Positions 38,775 through 47,619 of a stretch of 64,000 nt of DNA are shown piece after piece. Each line of letters begins with the position of its first letter. The stretch's first letter is position 1. Position numbers and translations under genes: made by a program. Source of the DNA: Tritrichomonas musculus (Eukaryota > Parabasalia > Tritrichomonadida > Tritrichomonadidae); assembly GCA_039105265.1 (NCBI GenBank), contig JAPFFF010000001.1, forward strand, positions 248,001 through 312,000, read 5' to 3'. The notes below the pieces were generated by a model. It did no database searches, was not told where the DNA came from, and saw only the letters and a program-made list of their open reading frames with translations.

Positions 38775-39302
38775 ATGATTAAGAAACGAGCAAATAATCA
38801 AGGAATAAATGCTAATTTATCATTAGAACCCCAAGCTGCTGCCCAATCAACATCAAATATCAATAACAATATCATCATTAACAAAAGAGATGATGGAAAA
38901 GAAGAAATAGTTATTACAAGAAATGTTGAACTAGATGAAAATCCAGAGGATGAGGCAAAAGATGTTAAATATGTCATCCTTGAAACATATGCCAATATAT
39001 TGTTGAATCAAGATAAGGCTTTGCTATCTAATCTGGTTTCCAAAAATTGTATCATCGTACCAGCTACAGCTTTGTCTAATATTATCAAAGCAATCATAAA
39101 AGCAGAATCAGTTGAGGTAGGCCTTGATGAAGACATTGGATGTTGTGCAGGTAAAGCAAATCCAATTAGAAAGATAGAAAATATAAAGATAGTGAATGAT
39201 AATGGAGAGGTATGCACAGATTTCAAACAAGTATACAATAGAGAATATAATGAATTAATTAACAAATATCATCTGTGTTTAAAGTATGCCGTCAATTTGT
39301 AG
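38775..39302 (+). CDS. DEDIGC-type conserved protein, M3
   Basis: 175 residues, close to M1 at 14,249. Asn/Ser-rich linker NINNNIIINKRDDGKEEIV, then a domain with ANILLNQDKALLSNLVSKNC, VGLDEDIGCCAGKANPIRKI and YNREYNELINKYHLCLKYAV. The double Cys in DIGCC/DIGCSGCSG across lineages hints at metal binding or a structural disulfide. Family unknown. Leader GATTTTTTTGGAAAGG is almost identical to that of the preceding gene. Confidence 0.6.
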   Translation: MIKKRANNQGINANLSLEPQAAAQSTSNINNNIIINKRDDGKEEIVITRNVELDENPEDEAKDVKYVILETYANILLNQDKALLSNLVSKNCIIVPATALSNIIKAIIKAESVEVGLDEDIGCCAGKANPIRKIENIKIVNDNGEVCTDFKQVYNREYNELINKYHLCLKYAVNL

Positions 39303-39332
39303 TTTTGTTTGAAGATTTTATTTTTTACGAAA

Positions 39333-39623
39333 ATGGAAATGACTAATAAATTAGATCTTACACAATTCAACAAAACAGACATCGTAAAGAAACTATCCAA
39401 ATCTAAATCAGAAGAGAACTTGTTAAATATACTAGAGGGAGAGCCACCAGCTGAAATCAAAACTGAACCAACACCTGAAAAACAGAAGAGAGGTAGGAAG
39501 AGCAAATACAATACACCAGAGGAACGATTAGAAGCAAGACGTAAGCAACAAAAAGAATACAGGTTAAGAAAGAAGGCAGAGCTGGAAGAGTTAAAGAAGT
39601 TAGCACAATTGGTCAAAGCATAA
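39333..39623 (+). CDS. bZIP-like basic protein, M3
   Basis: 96 residues. AT-hook-like KQKRGRKSKY, then PEERLEARRKQQKEYRLRKK and AELEELKKLAQLV. It matches the M1 protein at 15,763 in the basic region. The N-terminus LDLTQFNKTDIVKKLSKSKS also carries a conserved SKSEENL/SKSSDAL-type motif. Likely a DNA-binding regulator or genome-associated protein (inference). It ends 32 bp before a convergent gene. Confidence 0.6.
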   Translation: MEMTNKLDLTQFNKTDIVKKLSKSKSEENLLNILEGEPPAEIKTEPTPEKQKRGRKSKYNTPEERLEARRKQQKEYRLRKKAELEELKKLAQLVKA

Positions 39624-39655
39624 AAAAATATCTAGATGGTGAAATATTTTTTTGC

Positions 39656-40420
39656 TTACTCTTCGTCTTTAAATTCTTTGACCACAGCATCATAATATTT
39701 CTTGACTACATCAAGGGGGCCTTCAAAATATTCATCTCCATATTTATCTTTCTTTAATTCGTTTCTATCTACAGCATCGTTGAGTAATTGTAGTAGTTTG
39801 GCTTCGGCTTTATATTGATTGTTTACTTTGGATGATTGTATTTCCGTTGCACCTCCATCCTGCCTTTTATATGTTGATAATCTTTGTTTCATATATATTG
39901 TTCTCCCCACTTTATATATACTAGTATCTTTATGTTTTTTAAGCTGAACAATGTATAAAACGCCTTTGATATCTTTTGAAACATAGGATGTATTTTTTGT
40001 TCCACTGCGCTTTACTTGGTATCCCAATTGTTCCAATTCTCTTTTCAATTGTGCTTGTGAATATTTTATACCAGTTATTTCAAAATATTTTTCCTGAATT
40101 ATTTTTATATCACATCTTTCTGCAACGTATCCATATAAATCCATAAATGTTTCCAGCGAAGTAATTTCATATCTTTGTTTCATTCTTTTTAGTTCTTTAT
40201 TGATTGTATCATATGATTGCTCTAAATCATTTACTCTATGTTTTAAGAATTTATTTTCTTGGTATACTTCTGTGTACTGTATATCTAACTCATCACAATT
40301 TTCTTCCATCATCTTGTTCTCAGCTTGGATATTTATTAATTGTTCTCTGAGCTTTTCATTGTCGTCTCTGAGTAAATTAATTTCTTGTAGTGCTTCTTGT
40401 AATGTCATTTGTTGACTCAT
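39656..40420 (-). CDS. Coiled coil plus T5orf172/MUG113 (GIY-YIG-like) protein, M3
   Basis: 254 residues on the minus strand. Residues about 5-95 are coiled coil (LQEALQEINLLRDDNEKLRE). The C-terminal domain, VLYIVQLKKHKDTSIYKVGR with MKQRLSTYKRQDGG and AEAKLLQLLND, fits the T5orf172/MUG113 branch of GIY-YIG-like domains often found with Bro/KilA-N proteins of large DNA viruses. Those proteins are DNA-binding or nuclease-like regulators. No counterpart is seen in M1. It lies between the rightward block and the leftward PolB. Confidence 0.75.
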   Translation of the reverse strand: MSQQMTLQEALQEINLLRDDNEKLREQLINIQAENKMMEENCDELDIQYTEVYQENKFLKHRVNDLEQSYDTINKELKRMKQRYEITSLETFMDLYGYVAERCDIKIIQEKYFEITGIKYSQAQLKRELEQLGYQVKRSGTKNTSYVSKDIKGVLYIVQLKKHKDTSIYKVGRTIYMKQRLSTYKRQDGGATEIQSSKVNNQYKAEAKLLQLLNDAVDRNELKKDKYGDEYFEGPLDVVKKYYDAVVKEFKDEE

Positions 40421-40465
40421 TTATAGTAGAGATAAAAAAATAAAAAATTATGAAACGCTATAAAA

Positions 40466-43452
40466 TTAAAATTTGATTCTTCTCTCAAATACTGGTAAAT
40501 TAATCTGTTGATACGAAGATGATTTTCTAAAACAATTAGCACCATCGAGAAGATTAAAAATTATTTCCTCTCCCTGGTACATTCTTTCATATAACTCTTC
40601 AACTGTGATTCCCATTCGTTTTGCTTTATTTAATATGCATTGTTTGGGCACGCCCTTTAATCTAATATGTAATCCTTCATTCCCTTTTTCATCAACTAAT
40701 ATATCCAGATAGCTCTTCTTTCCTAGTGCTATTAATTTACGAGAATGTACCCCACCAACTGCACCATTAAATGAATCAAAATCGCAATGGAACTGTGTCA
40801 TCTTTTTGCCAATCAATTCTCTTCCATATTTTTTCTTAAACACCTCAGCAATCCTTGGTACATATATTTCTTTAACATGAATGGAATCAGTATCTGTATA
40901 ATAAATATCTATTCCATTCTGCTCTGCTGAACTTATAACTCTATTCATCAAATGCTTACTCCATGACAAAACGCTAGCACCAAAATGTGGTAGATTGAAA
41001 TGATTATTTATGGGCTTTACTTTTTTAACATACACATTATCAATTGACTTATTCTCTATTATCTCCGTGATGTAATTATAATTCTTCCAAATATATTTGA
41101 TGGCTTTATTTTTTGGAATACATTTTGTTTCTGTCGTAGTTGCTTTTAATATAGATTTACCATAGATGGAATTCAAGAGTAATTTAATAGTTTGTTGCAA
41201 TGGATTATTAGCATCTTGATATTTCCTCCTGAGATTAAATAATTTCTCGATGAAGATATTAATCTTGTTATTAAATCCTTCATCAAAATAATACCCTCTA
41301 ATGAACTCATAATCAAAATCATAAAACTCCATCAAATCCATGAAAGCCCTCTTGTCAATATAATAATGGTCTATTGGATTGTTGGTAAATATTTTTGAGC
41401 CTTGTTCATTTCTACTAAATACCTGTCCAAATTTATATGGACTAGATGATTTACATTTTATTTTCTTAATATTTATTTCTGCAAAGAACTGGTCAAAATC
41501 TAATAACTCCTCTGTTAATATATCTTGTGGTATTACTTTTGGGATTCCTTTTGGTACACCAGTCATTATACTCATTGCTGATGGATATAAAGATACAGCA
41601 TCAAAATCTTGTAATCTCTCTTCAACATATTGCTTTTCATTATTAGCTGTCATTGTTCTTCCACCACTAACGCAACGTTGGATAAAATTCTGTGGCTTGC
41701 CACTTAACTGATAGCAATCATCAAAGCATCCAAAGCTGTATGCATAATAATAACCAATGGAAGATATGGAAATGAAATTATGTACATCCAACATATCTGT
41801 CTTTGTTTGTTTAAATACTTCTATCAAGTCTCTATTAAATTTTTCAACACCCTTCATCAATACTATACAATCTAGTTTACAGTAATATATAGCATACTTC
41901 ATAATATCAATGCAAGGCAAGGACTTTGTCCCGAGATCCAAAGGATCTTTTGCTACTCCCTTCGGGATATCAATATTTAAATCACTGTATGCTCCACAAG
42001 ATTGTGCATTATCAATTAGTTGTTTCCAATCTTGTTTTATTTGTTGTAGTGTTTTCTTATCTTTATTCTCCAAGTAATATTGTAGTTGGAATTCAAGAGC
42101 TGATACATTCTTTCTTTTTATATTTTTTTCAGTGTACAGTTTATATGCCATCACTTCTTTGTGGACAGGTAGCTGAAACATCTTTGCGAAAGATGCTAAT
42201 GCGGCAGGAATAATGGAATAACTATTGCGGAATGTTAATCTCTTCTCTATTATTGTCATCTTTCTGGTCTTCTTTGTTTTCTTGTCAGTGCCTTCTATTT
42301 CTTTATATTTTGTCATTACTATCTGTAAAATGGTTCCACTCCTTTCTGTTATCTGTACATCCCATCCAGGAGTATTTATAAAGAAGCATGCATCATATTT
42401 TAAATTATGGAAGTATGTTAGTGAATTATTATCTAGAGATTTCAACAATCTATCTGCAATTTGGTCTCCCTCAAAAATAAGTTTATGAATTAGTTTCCCT
42501 GTTCTAAACACAGTAATGTTAAGATATGGTTTATGTGGTGATAATGTTGTATCAGTTTCAAAATCTGAATAGTATATCTTTGACCACTCTCTTTCTTTCT
42601 TCAGTTCTGTGGAATCTATCTTTTGACAACAAAGAGATGGGTCATATGATAAATCCATATAATCTGTTAAATGGCTATTGTATTCATTTGTTGCCAGTAT
42701 ATTCATTTCACACGCTTTTATTTCTCTAAACATATTATCTTTAAATAGCTTTCGCAGAATGGTAATCAATTTTGTATTTCCCACAGGTTTGTTAATCATG
42801 TAATGGTTCTTGAATAATAACAAGTCGACGGTTCTGTTAAAATCTTTAGCCCATGATTTTTTCCTTGTATCTATTTTTATTTGCTGTTGATGCCTCGTAT
42901 CAAAATTTTCATCTATCCGTCTTACAATGAAATGGCACTTAAAATATTTTGCTATATCACAGATTAAATTATTTGGTACCATTCTTGTTTTAACCATGAA
43001 TCTTAGCTGATTGATTTCTTCATTTGTGAACACTCCTGATTGGATACATGCATATACTAAACAGTTATCTTTGTAGTTATTTTTTTCCACTGATTTGAAT
43101 ATTTGGTATTTAGTTAAGTCTATATCAGATAAGTTAATATATGGAAAGAATCCACCATCTGGACTTTCTCTGTATTCCTCATCTATTTCTATTTCTTCTT
43201 CATATAATTTCCCTTTGTTGTCTTGCTTATCTATTGTAAATGTTGTTTGTTTTCCTTTCCTTTTGTTTTTGATGAATAGTAATTGATATTTTGCTGGAAT
43301 GAATACATTACCAACCCAAGGATTATTATCAGAGCAGTCATCATTTAAATCTATTGTACCAGAAATATGTCCTATTGTTGTGTCAATATTTCGTGCTGAT
43401 GAGATGGTAAACCATTTATAATCTTCACCATCTAGTGATTCACTTTTTACCA
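40466..43452 (-). CDS. Maverick type-B DNA polymerase, M3 (interrupted by M4)
   Basis: Leftward PolB, 995 residues in the window, close to the M1 PolB. OTU-like DNCLVYACIQSG and VDLLLFKNHYMI; exonuclease motifs YYSDFETD, FHNLKYD and YCKLDC; palm motifs DAVSLYPSAM, KLLLNSIYGKS and YTDTDSIHV. The M4 terminus abuts it at 43,453. It carries a 21-residue in-frame insertion made of 3-nt-loop hairpins (41,912-41,974) that the M1 enzyme lacks. The rest reads open throughout. Confidence 0.9.
41904..41974. repeat. 63-bp hairpin insertion in M3 polB with 8-bp direct repeats
   Basis: ATATCAAT at 41,904-41,911 is repeated at 41,967-41,974. Between them lie GGAC-TTT-GTCC (41,921-41,931), GATCC-AAA-GGATC (41,935-41,947) and TCCC-TTC-GGGA (41,957-41,967). 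The M1 PolB has no counterpart (LNIYIIKYAK against LNIDI...CIDIMKYAI in M3). One repeat copy plus hairpins equals 63 bp, 21 codons. Confidence 0.8.
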
Positions 43453-43760
43453 AGTAGTATATAGATGTGGGAATGAAGGGGCAAATACTTTGCCTTGAGT
43501 TTTGGGTCCGATTTTCAATACGAGGTTACACCTGTCTTCTAGCATTCATTTTTGGAGTCATGTTTCAATACTAGGAGCTCAAACTTGAAAACAGTATATT
43601 TTAAGAAAAAGTACCCAAAAATGGATGTTTTGAAGGGGTTTGGAGGCAAAAATAATGACCAAATTCAGGCCCATTTTGACGACTAAAGGAAATGTGAAAG
43701 ATGGATTTTTTCATGAAAAATGGGAGAGGGGTAGATATCAATCTTTTTGTAAGGGATAAT
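43453..43760. repeat. Left end and subterminal region of M4
   Basis: AGTAGTATATAG terminus, hairpin GGCAAA-TAC-TTTGCC at 43,480-43,494, then diverged copies of a motif containing GGTCCGATTTTCAATACGAG and GCATTCATTTTTGG. That motif recurs in the 153-bp tandem repeat at 55,041. No gene. The matching right end would be beyond the window. Confidence 0.65.
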
Positions 43761-44099
43761 TTAATAAATTAGTTTTAGAAAAACCTTGAAATTGTCTGGT
43801 TTAATTTCGTTTCCAAGGGGATCTGTAAACCAAATTTTGAAATCCCTTTTTGTGCCAACGTACTCATATTTTCTGTTATCATCTGGTGGCATTACGTTAG
43901 CATACCACACAAGACTATCTTCATATTTGTCACGTTGAATGAAATCGCTGTGGCATTCGGTTTCTCCATCTAGATATCCATTGCAAGTTGCTCTACAGTA
44001 TTGGAAAACGATATATTTTGGGTTCTTTGAGTAGACAAAATCGATGGGAAATTGATTCTCATAAGTGCTTGTAATGTAATATGTCTTAATATCTTTCAT
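43761..44099 (-). CDS. Small penton-like? protein, M4
   Basis: 112 residues on the minus strand. The end (FKIWFTDPLGNEIKPDNFKV, then FLKLIY) has the same pattern as the C-termini of the first genes of M1-M3 (FWIEFYSGSHN... to LPFDKMLY). Many viral jelly-roll minor capsid proteins end this way. It lies next to the capsid gene. Assignment as a penton or spike-base protein is inference. Leader TTTATTTTTGC precedes ATCAAATG. Confidence 0.45.
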   Translation of the reverse strand: MKDIKTYYITSTYENQFPIDFVYSKNPKYIVFQYCRATCNGYLDGETECHSDFIQRDKYEDSLVWYANVMPPDDNRKYEYVGTKRDFKIWFTDPLGNEIKPDNFKVFLKLIY

Positions 44100-44141
44100 T
44101 TGATTTCATGCAAAAATAAAGCCATCTACATATTCTTTCAT

Positions 44142-45848
44142 TTAGTAGTATCCATCTGGAACTCCATTTCCAAAGTATTTAACGGAACCTCTTGCCCATG
44201 TGAAGTATGTATCAGTGCATATCCACATTTCGGCCGGGGGAGGGTGAGCATTTGGATTGTTAACATCAAAGTTATAATATGTATCGTTAGCACCTCTGAA
44301 TAATGGTTGACCTTTGAATTTGATTGTAACTGTGTTTCCACCAGTATCAACACCATCGAATACATATCCGGAATTAGTACGTTCAAGTTGGAAGTTGATA
44401 CAAAAGCTGGTGGCATCAGAGATAGTATTCTTATAACGTGTTCCGTCAGGTGCATTCAAAGACATTGTCCAAGAATCTTCAAGTTCATGGGATGGTCTGA
44501 GAGAGCCATCTAATTCATTACTTATTAATTGATATTGATAGAAACGTGGACCAATAGTTGAATCAAATTCTGTATCTGGATACTTAACATTGTTGATGGT
44601 GAGCTGTACATTCTGGTACATAATATTATCGAAACATGTTATTTCATTAGTTCTTTTTGGGAACATGACTGTGATGTTGGTAGCATTTGAAAGAGCAATT
44701 GATTTAGAAACATCTAGACCTGCATCTGTTGCAAGACCTTGGAAACCTTCACGTACAAGTTGCTGAGATGGAATTAGAAGAGGTGTGTTGAGTTCACGAA
44801 TTAATCCATTGAGACAGTCAGGTTTGATTCCAAAGCCGGCAAGATCTGATTTCATGGTTACAATGGTTCCACCACGACAGTTAAGAATTACTTCTTCAGT
44901 CTTGTATGCAATGACTTTAGTGGAATCACCAAGGACTGGAAGTGTTTGGAAACCATCATTTTGCAAATCATTTGAACCATCTTGAGGAGCATCTGCAAGC
45001 TTGTATTCAGTTACAATTGTTGCTGGAGAACCAATTTGAGAGAACTTGTTTGAGATTGTCATGTTGGCTGGAACGTCTTGCTCTATGGTAGAACAGTTAA
45101 GGAGTTCTTCAATTTCTTTAACAACAGATGGTTGGACTTGATGCCAAACTAATGCTTCTGTTGATGATTTAATTTCTTCTTCAATCTCTCCACAAATGGA
45201 GTTTGGATAGAGTTGCCAAGCTTGGAATGCAAGCTGATCTGTAAAGTAAATGGATGCTTCAAATGTGACTCTATGAGGTTTACCGTCTGCAAGTAATGTA
45301 AGTGGAACGTAAACACCACATACTGAAGGGCTCATGCGAGATGTATTCTCCCACAACGAATATCTATGTTTGGCAGGCTCTTTGGCATCAATTGGTTTGA
45401 TTGAGTTGTATGCAAATGATTCACGAATGAGTTCATCTTGCTGATATTCTTTAAGCATAACGTTATCAATCCATAAGCGAGCATCTGAAAAGAGTTCTAC
45501 AGCATGTTTGAAACCAATGAATATACGATTTAAGTTTGCTGTATCATCATCTAAATGCAATTCTTTATTAAGTTGGACTACAAGATCAAGCTTTGCTGTA
45601 ACGAAATTCTTTTCCATTTGTGAGATGGTATGACCTTGATGTGTCCATTTGATTTTAGTTTTGGTTCCAATTGGCATGGGAGCATCTTTATCATCAACAT
45701 CTTCTGTAAACCATCCAAATGTATGATCACCACCATTGTATGCAATGAGATTTCGAAGTTTTGATTGGAAGAATTTTAGGACATCACCTTCATCATTACC
45801 GGTGTTCTTGAGTTGGGCGTTCTGATATGTCATTCTTTGAGCTTGCAT
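44142..45848 (-). CDS. Major capsid protein, M4
   Basis: 568 residues on the minus strand, the same length as the M3 capsid but with little obvious identity. Beta-rich segments: FVTAKLDLVVQLNKELHL, SVCGVYVPLTLLADGKPHRV, SNATNITVMFPKRTNEITCF. RVTFEASIYFTDQLAFQAWQ also fits a jelly-roll strand pattern. Size, place beside the small penton-like gene and ATPase, and absence of any other candidate make it the M4 capsid. This rests on context, not on motif. Base composition is less AT-rich than in M3. Confidence 0.7.
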   Translation of the reverse strand: MQAQRMTYQNAQLKNTGNDEGDVLKFFQSKLRNLIAYNGGDHTFGWFTEDVDDKDAPMPIGTKTKIKWTHQGHTISQMEKNFVTAKLDLVVQLNKELHLDDDTANLNRIFIGFKHAVELFSDARLWIDNVMLKEYQQDELIRESFAYNSIKPIDAKEPAKHRYSLWENTSRMSPSVCGVYVPLTLLADGKPHRVTFEASIYFTDQLAFQAWQLYPNSICGEIEEEIKSSTEALVWHQVQPSVVKEIEELLNCSTIEQDVPANMTISNKFSQIGSPATIVTEYKLADAPQDGSNDLQNDGFQTLPVLGDSTKVIAYKTEEVILNCRGGTIVTMKSDLAGFGIKPDCLNGLIRELNTPLLIPSQQLVREGFQGLATDAGLDVSKSIALSNATNITVMFPKRTNEITCFDNIMYQNVQLTINNVKYPDTEFDSTIGPRFYQYQLISNELDGSLRPSHELEDSWTMSLNAPDGTRYKNTISDATSFCINFQLERTNSGYVFDGVDTGGNTVTIKFKGQPLFRGANDTYYNFDVNNPNAHPPPAEMWICTDTYFTWARGSVKYFGNGVPDGYY

Positions 45849-45904
45849 TAAAAAAGATTCGTGTGAAGTTACATTTTTGAGATTTTAATACAAACCCAAA
45901 GAAA

Positions 45905-46231
45905 ATGGCATTCGGGACCTGGTTTAAGAACTTGCTGGTGAAAGGAAAGAATTTCATAAAGAAAGCATCTCCATACATTCGTAAGGGAATTGAAATAGCA
46001 CAAAAAGTTGGACCTATGTTTGGTGATACAGTTGGCGGCATCGTTAATAGTATTGCTAATGGAGCTGATTACTTACTCAATAAAGTTGCTCCAAACGAAC
46101 CTCCTAAAGCAAAACCTGTATACAAACCTTTACCAATTGACTTTTCAAATTATTCTAACAATAAGGTGGAAATGATACAAAAGCCAATATTAGGTGGAAA
46201 TAAAGGGCGTTTGAATCCAATCTTGAAGTGA
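45905..46231 (+). CDS. Amphipathic pVI-like? small protein, M4
   Basis: 108 residues. MAFGTWFKNLLVKGKNFIKK is a strong amphipathic cationic helix, followed by VGPMFGDTVGGIVNSIANGA and a proline-rich linker, ending GGNKGRLNPILK. It resembles in layout the small proteins of M1 and M2. Adenovirus pVI-type membrane-lytic proteins have such an N-terminal helix; role inferred. Divergent from the capsid gene with 56 bp between them. Confidence 0.55.
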   Translation: MAFGTWFKNLLVKGKNFIKKASPYIRKGIEIAQKVGPMFGDTVGGIVNSIANGADYLLNKVAPNEPPKAKPVYKPLPIDFSNYSNNKVEMIQKPILGGNKGRLNPILK

Positions 46232-46286
46232 TTTAAATGAGTCCATTGATGGTTTAATGTGATTGTTTATTTTTATGTGACATCAA

Positions 46287-46640
46287 ATGGAAGTAAAAGT
46301 GATTGGACCCATTAAAGAATATTTGAAAACATTTAATACTCCAGATGAATTCAACCTGTGGTATGCTAAAAATAAAGACGAGATTGATAAGATTACGACT
46401 CATAAACTTAATAAGATGTATTACATTGAGGGATATCGTATTACAAAAATCAAAGGTGTACTTTGTCTAAAGAAAGCTGTCAAGAAACAGGTAGATGAAT
46501 CACAAAATGATCCGCAAATTGATCGTGAAAATGAGTCTGCAATCTTGGATATAGAGAATGAAATAGAGCAACTCAAAAGTGATATTCTTGCAATCAAGAC
46601 AGCTATCAACGACATTGTTAAAGTAATTAATGGTGAATGA
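46287..46640 (+). CDS. Unrecognised coiled-coil protein, M4
   Basis: 117 residues: EVKVIGPIKEYLKTFNTPDE, then IDKITTHKLNKMYYIEGYRI and a C-terminal coiled coil (ENEIEQLKSDILAIKTAIND). GTTTATTTTTATG leader and ATCAAATG start. No family recognised; may bridge virion proteins. Confidence 0.5.
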   Translation: MEVKVIGPIKEYLKTFNTPDEFNLWYAKNKDEIDKITTHKLNKMYYIEGYRITKIKGVLCLKKAVKKQVDESQNDPQIDRENESAILDIENEIEQLKSDILAIKTAINDIVKVINGE

Positions 46641-46782
46641 TATTCTTAAAACCTTTTTGCAAATATTTTTGAATCCATTTTCATTAGGATTTTGCGACTG
46701 CGTGATTTCACGCACTCATGTTTTTAGACATATTTTGAGACTTTTGCAAGCCTATGTTTGCATCCATTTTAATTAACTGTAA
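46641..46782. promoter_or_regulatory. Intergenic leader with 6-bp hairpin before M4 ATPase
   Basis: GCGTGA-TT-TCACGC at 46,700-46,713 is the only GC-rich word here. It resembles the GCGGGAAATCGCGC word in the 153-bp repeat. GAATCCATTTTCATTAGG and GCATCCATTTTAATTAAC frame it as a loose direct repeat. Could be a terminator or operator. Confidence 0.4.
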
Positions 46783-47604
46783 ATGTATAATCAAAGCTTT
46801 ACGACTTCGTTTGGGAATCAAGACTCATTCAGCTACGTTCATGATATGGTTAGAGATTGCTTGAGAAGAAATAAAGGGCAAGTCACGAATGCATTGATCA
46901 GAAAGATTCACAAAGACATCAATATTTACTATAATTCTGTGAATATATTCGTTGGCAAACAAGGTTCCGGAAAGACGTTATCAGCAATTGAAGAAATCAT
47001 TAAAATAGCTTCAATTCCAAATGCAGCACATCTTCTCATATATGTATCCAAAACAGGTGAACAGAAAGATGTTACATTTGAGTCATTAAGGGAACTCATT
47101 GAAATACCAATAGCATATGTTTCTCAAGAGAATGCTGAAGAATACGTTAATGCATTATTGAATTATAAGCAACTATATTACACAATAAGGAAGGAACATT
47201 TAGAGAATCAAATCATTGATGAGCAACGAATTGAGATATTCAAAGCATTGAAAGTTAATGATTTTCGTGAACCAATGTTGCATACATTGATACTATTTGA
47301 TGATATTGCTAATAACAAATTACTTGCAAATGAGAAATCATATTTCAACAATCTGATGACTACATGTCGACATAATCATATATCATTCTTCTTGAATGTC
47401 CAGTTCTGGAAATCGCTATCAACAACCATTAAATCAAATGTCTCTACTGTATTCGTATTTGGAACTTATTCAAAAGAGCAGTTGAGATACATTACTCATC
47501 AGATTACTATGGACTTATCATTTGATGAATTGTATGAACGATACAAAAATATGAATAAACACCAGAAGATCATAATTGATTGCAATAATGCTAAAGTTAC
47601 ATAA
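46783..47604 (+). CDS. Packaging ATPase (A32-like), M4
   Basis: 273 residues. Walker A GKQGSGKT near 61-68, Walker B LILFDDIANNKLL near 170. LMTTCRHNHISFFLNVQFWK corresponds to LLTKTRHYNITCIMAFQTIR of the other ATPases. The same family as those of M1-M3, but only the motifs align easily, showing lineage depth. Expected packaging motor. It converges with the next gene, 15 bp apart. Confidence 0.88.
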   Translation: MYNQSFTTSFGNQDSFSYVHDMVRDCLRRNKGQVTNALIRKIHKDINIYYNSVNIFVGKQGSGKTLSAIEEIIKIASIPNAAHLLIYVSKTGEQKDVTFESLRELIEIPIAYVSQENAEEYVNALLNYKQLYYTIRKEHLENQIIDEQRIEIFKALKVNDFREPMLHTLILFDDIANNKLLANEKSYFNNLMTTCRHNHISFFLNVQFWKSLSTTIKSNVSTVFVFGTYSKEQLRYITHQITMDLSFDELYERYKNMNKHQKIIIDCNNAKVT

Positions 47605-47619
47605 TGTACAATCATATTT

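Larger units (their letters stand above)
30233..43452 (+). mobile_element. M3: Maverick of the M1 lineage, cut by M4
   Basis: Begins AGTAGTATACGGTAGGC with a hairpin at 30,243-30,270 and subterminal ATTCAAAAAG repeats. Parts: minor-virion protein, HNH, integrase, ATPase, basic protein, virion-block protein, capsid, HNH, small proteins, bZIP-like, GIY-YIG-like, and leftward PolB. Every gene reads open; the only obvious break is where PolB meets M4. It looks recent. Gene order matches M1 except for endonuclease gains and the PolB direction. Confidence 0.8.
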
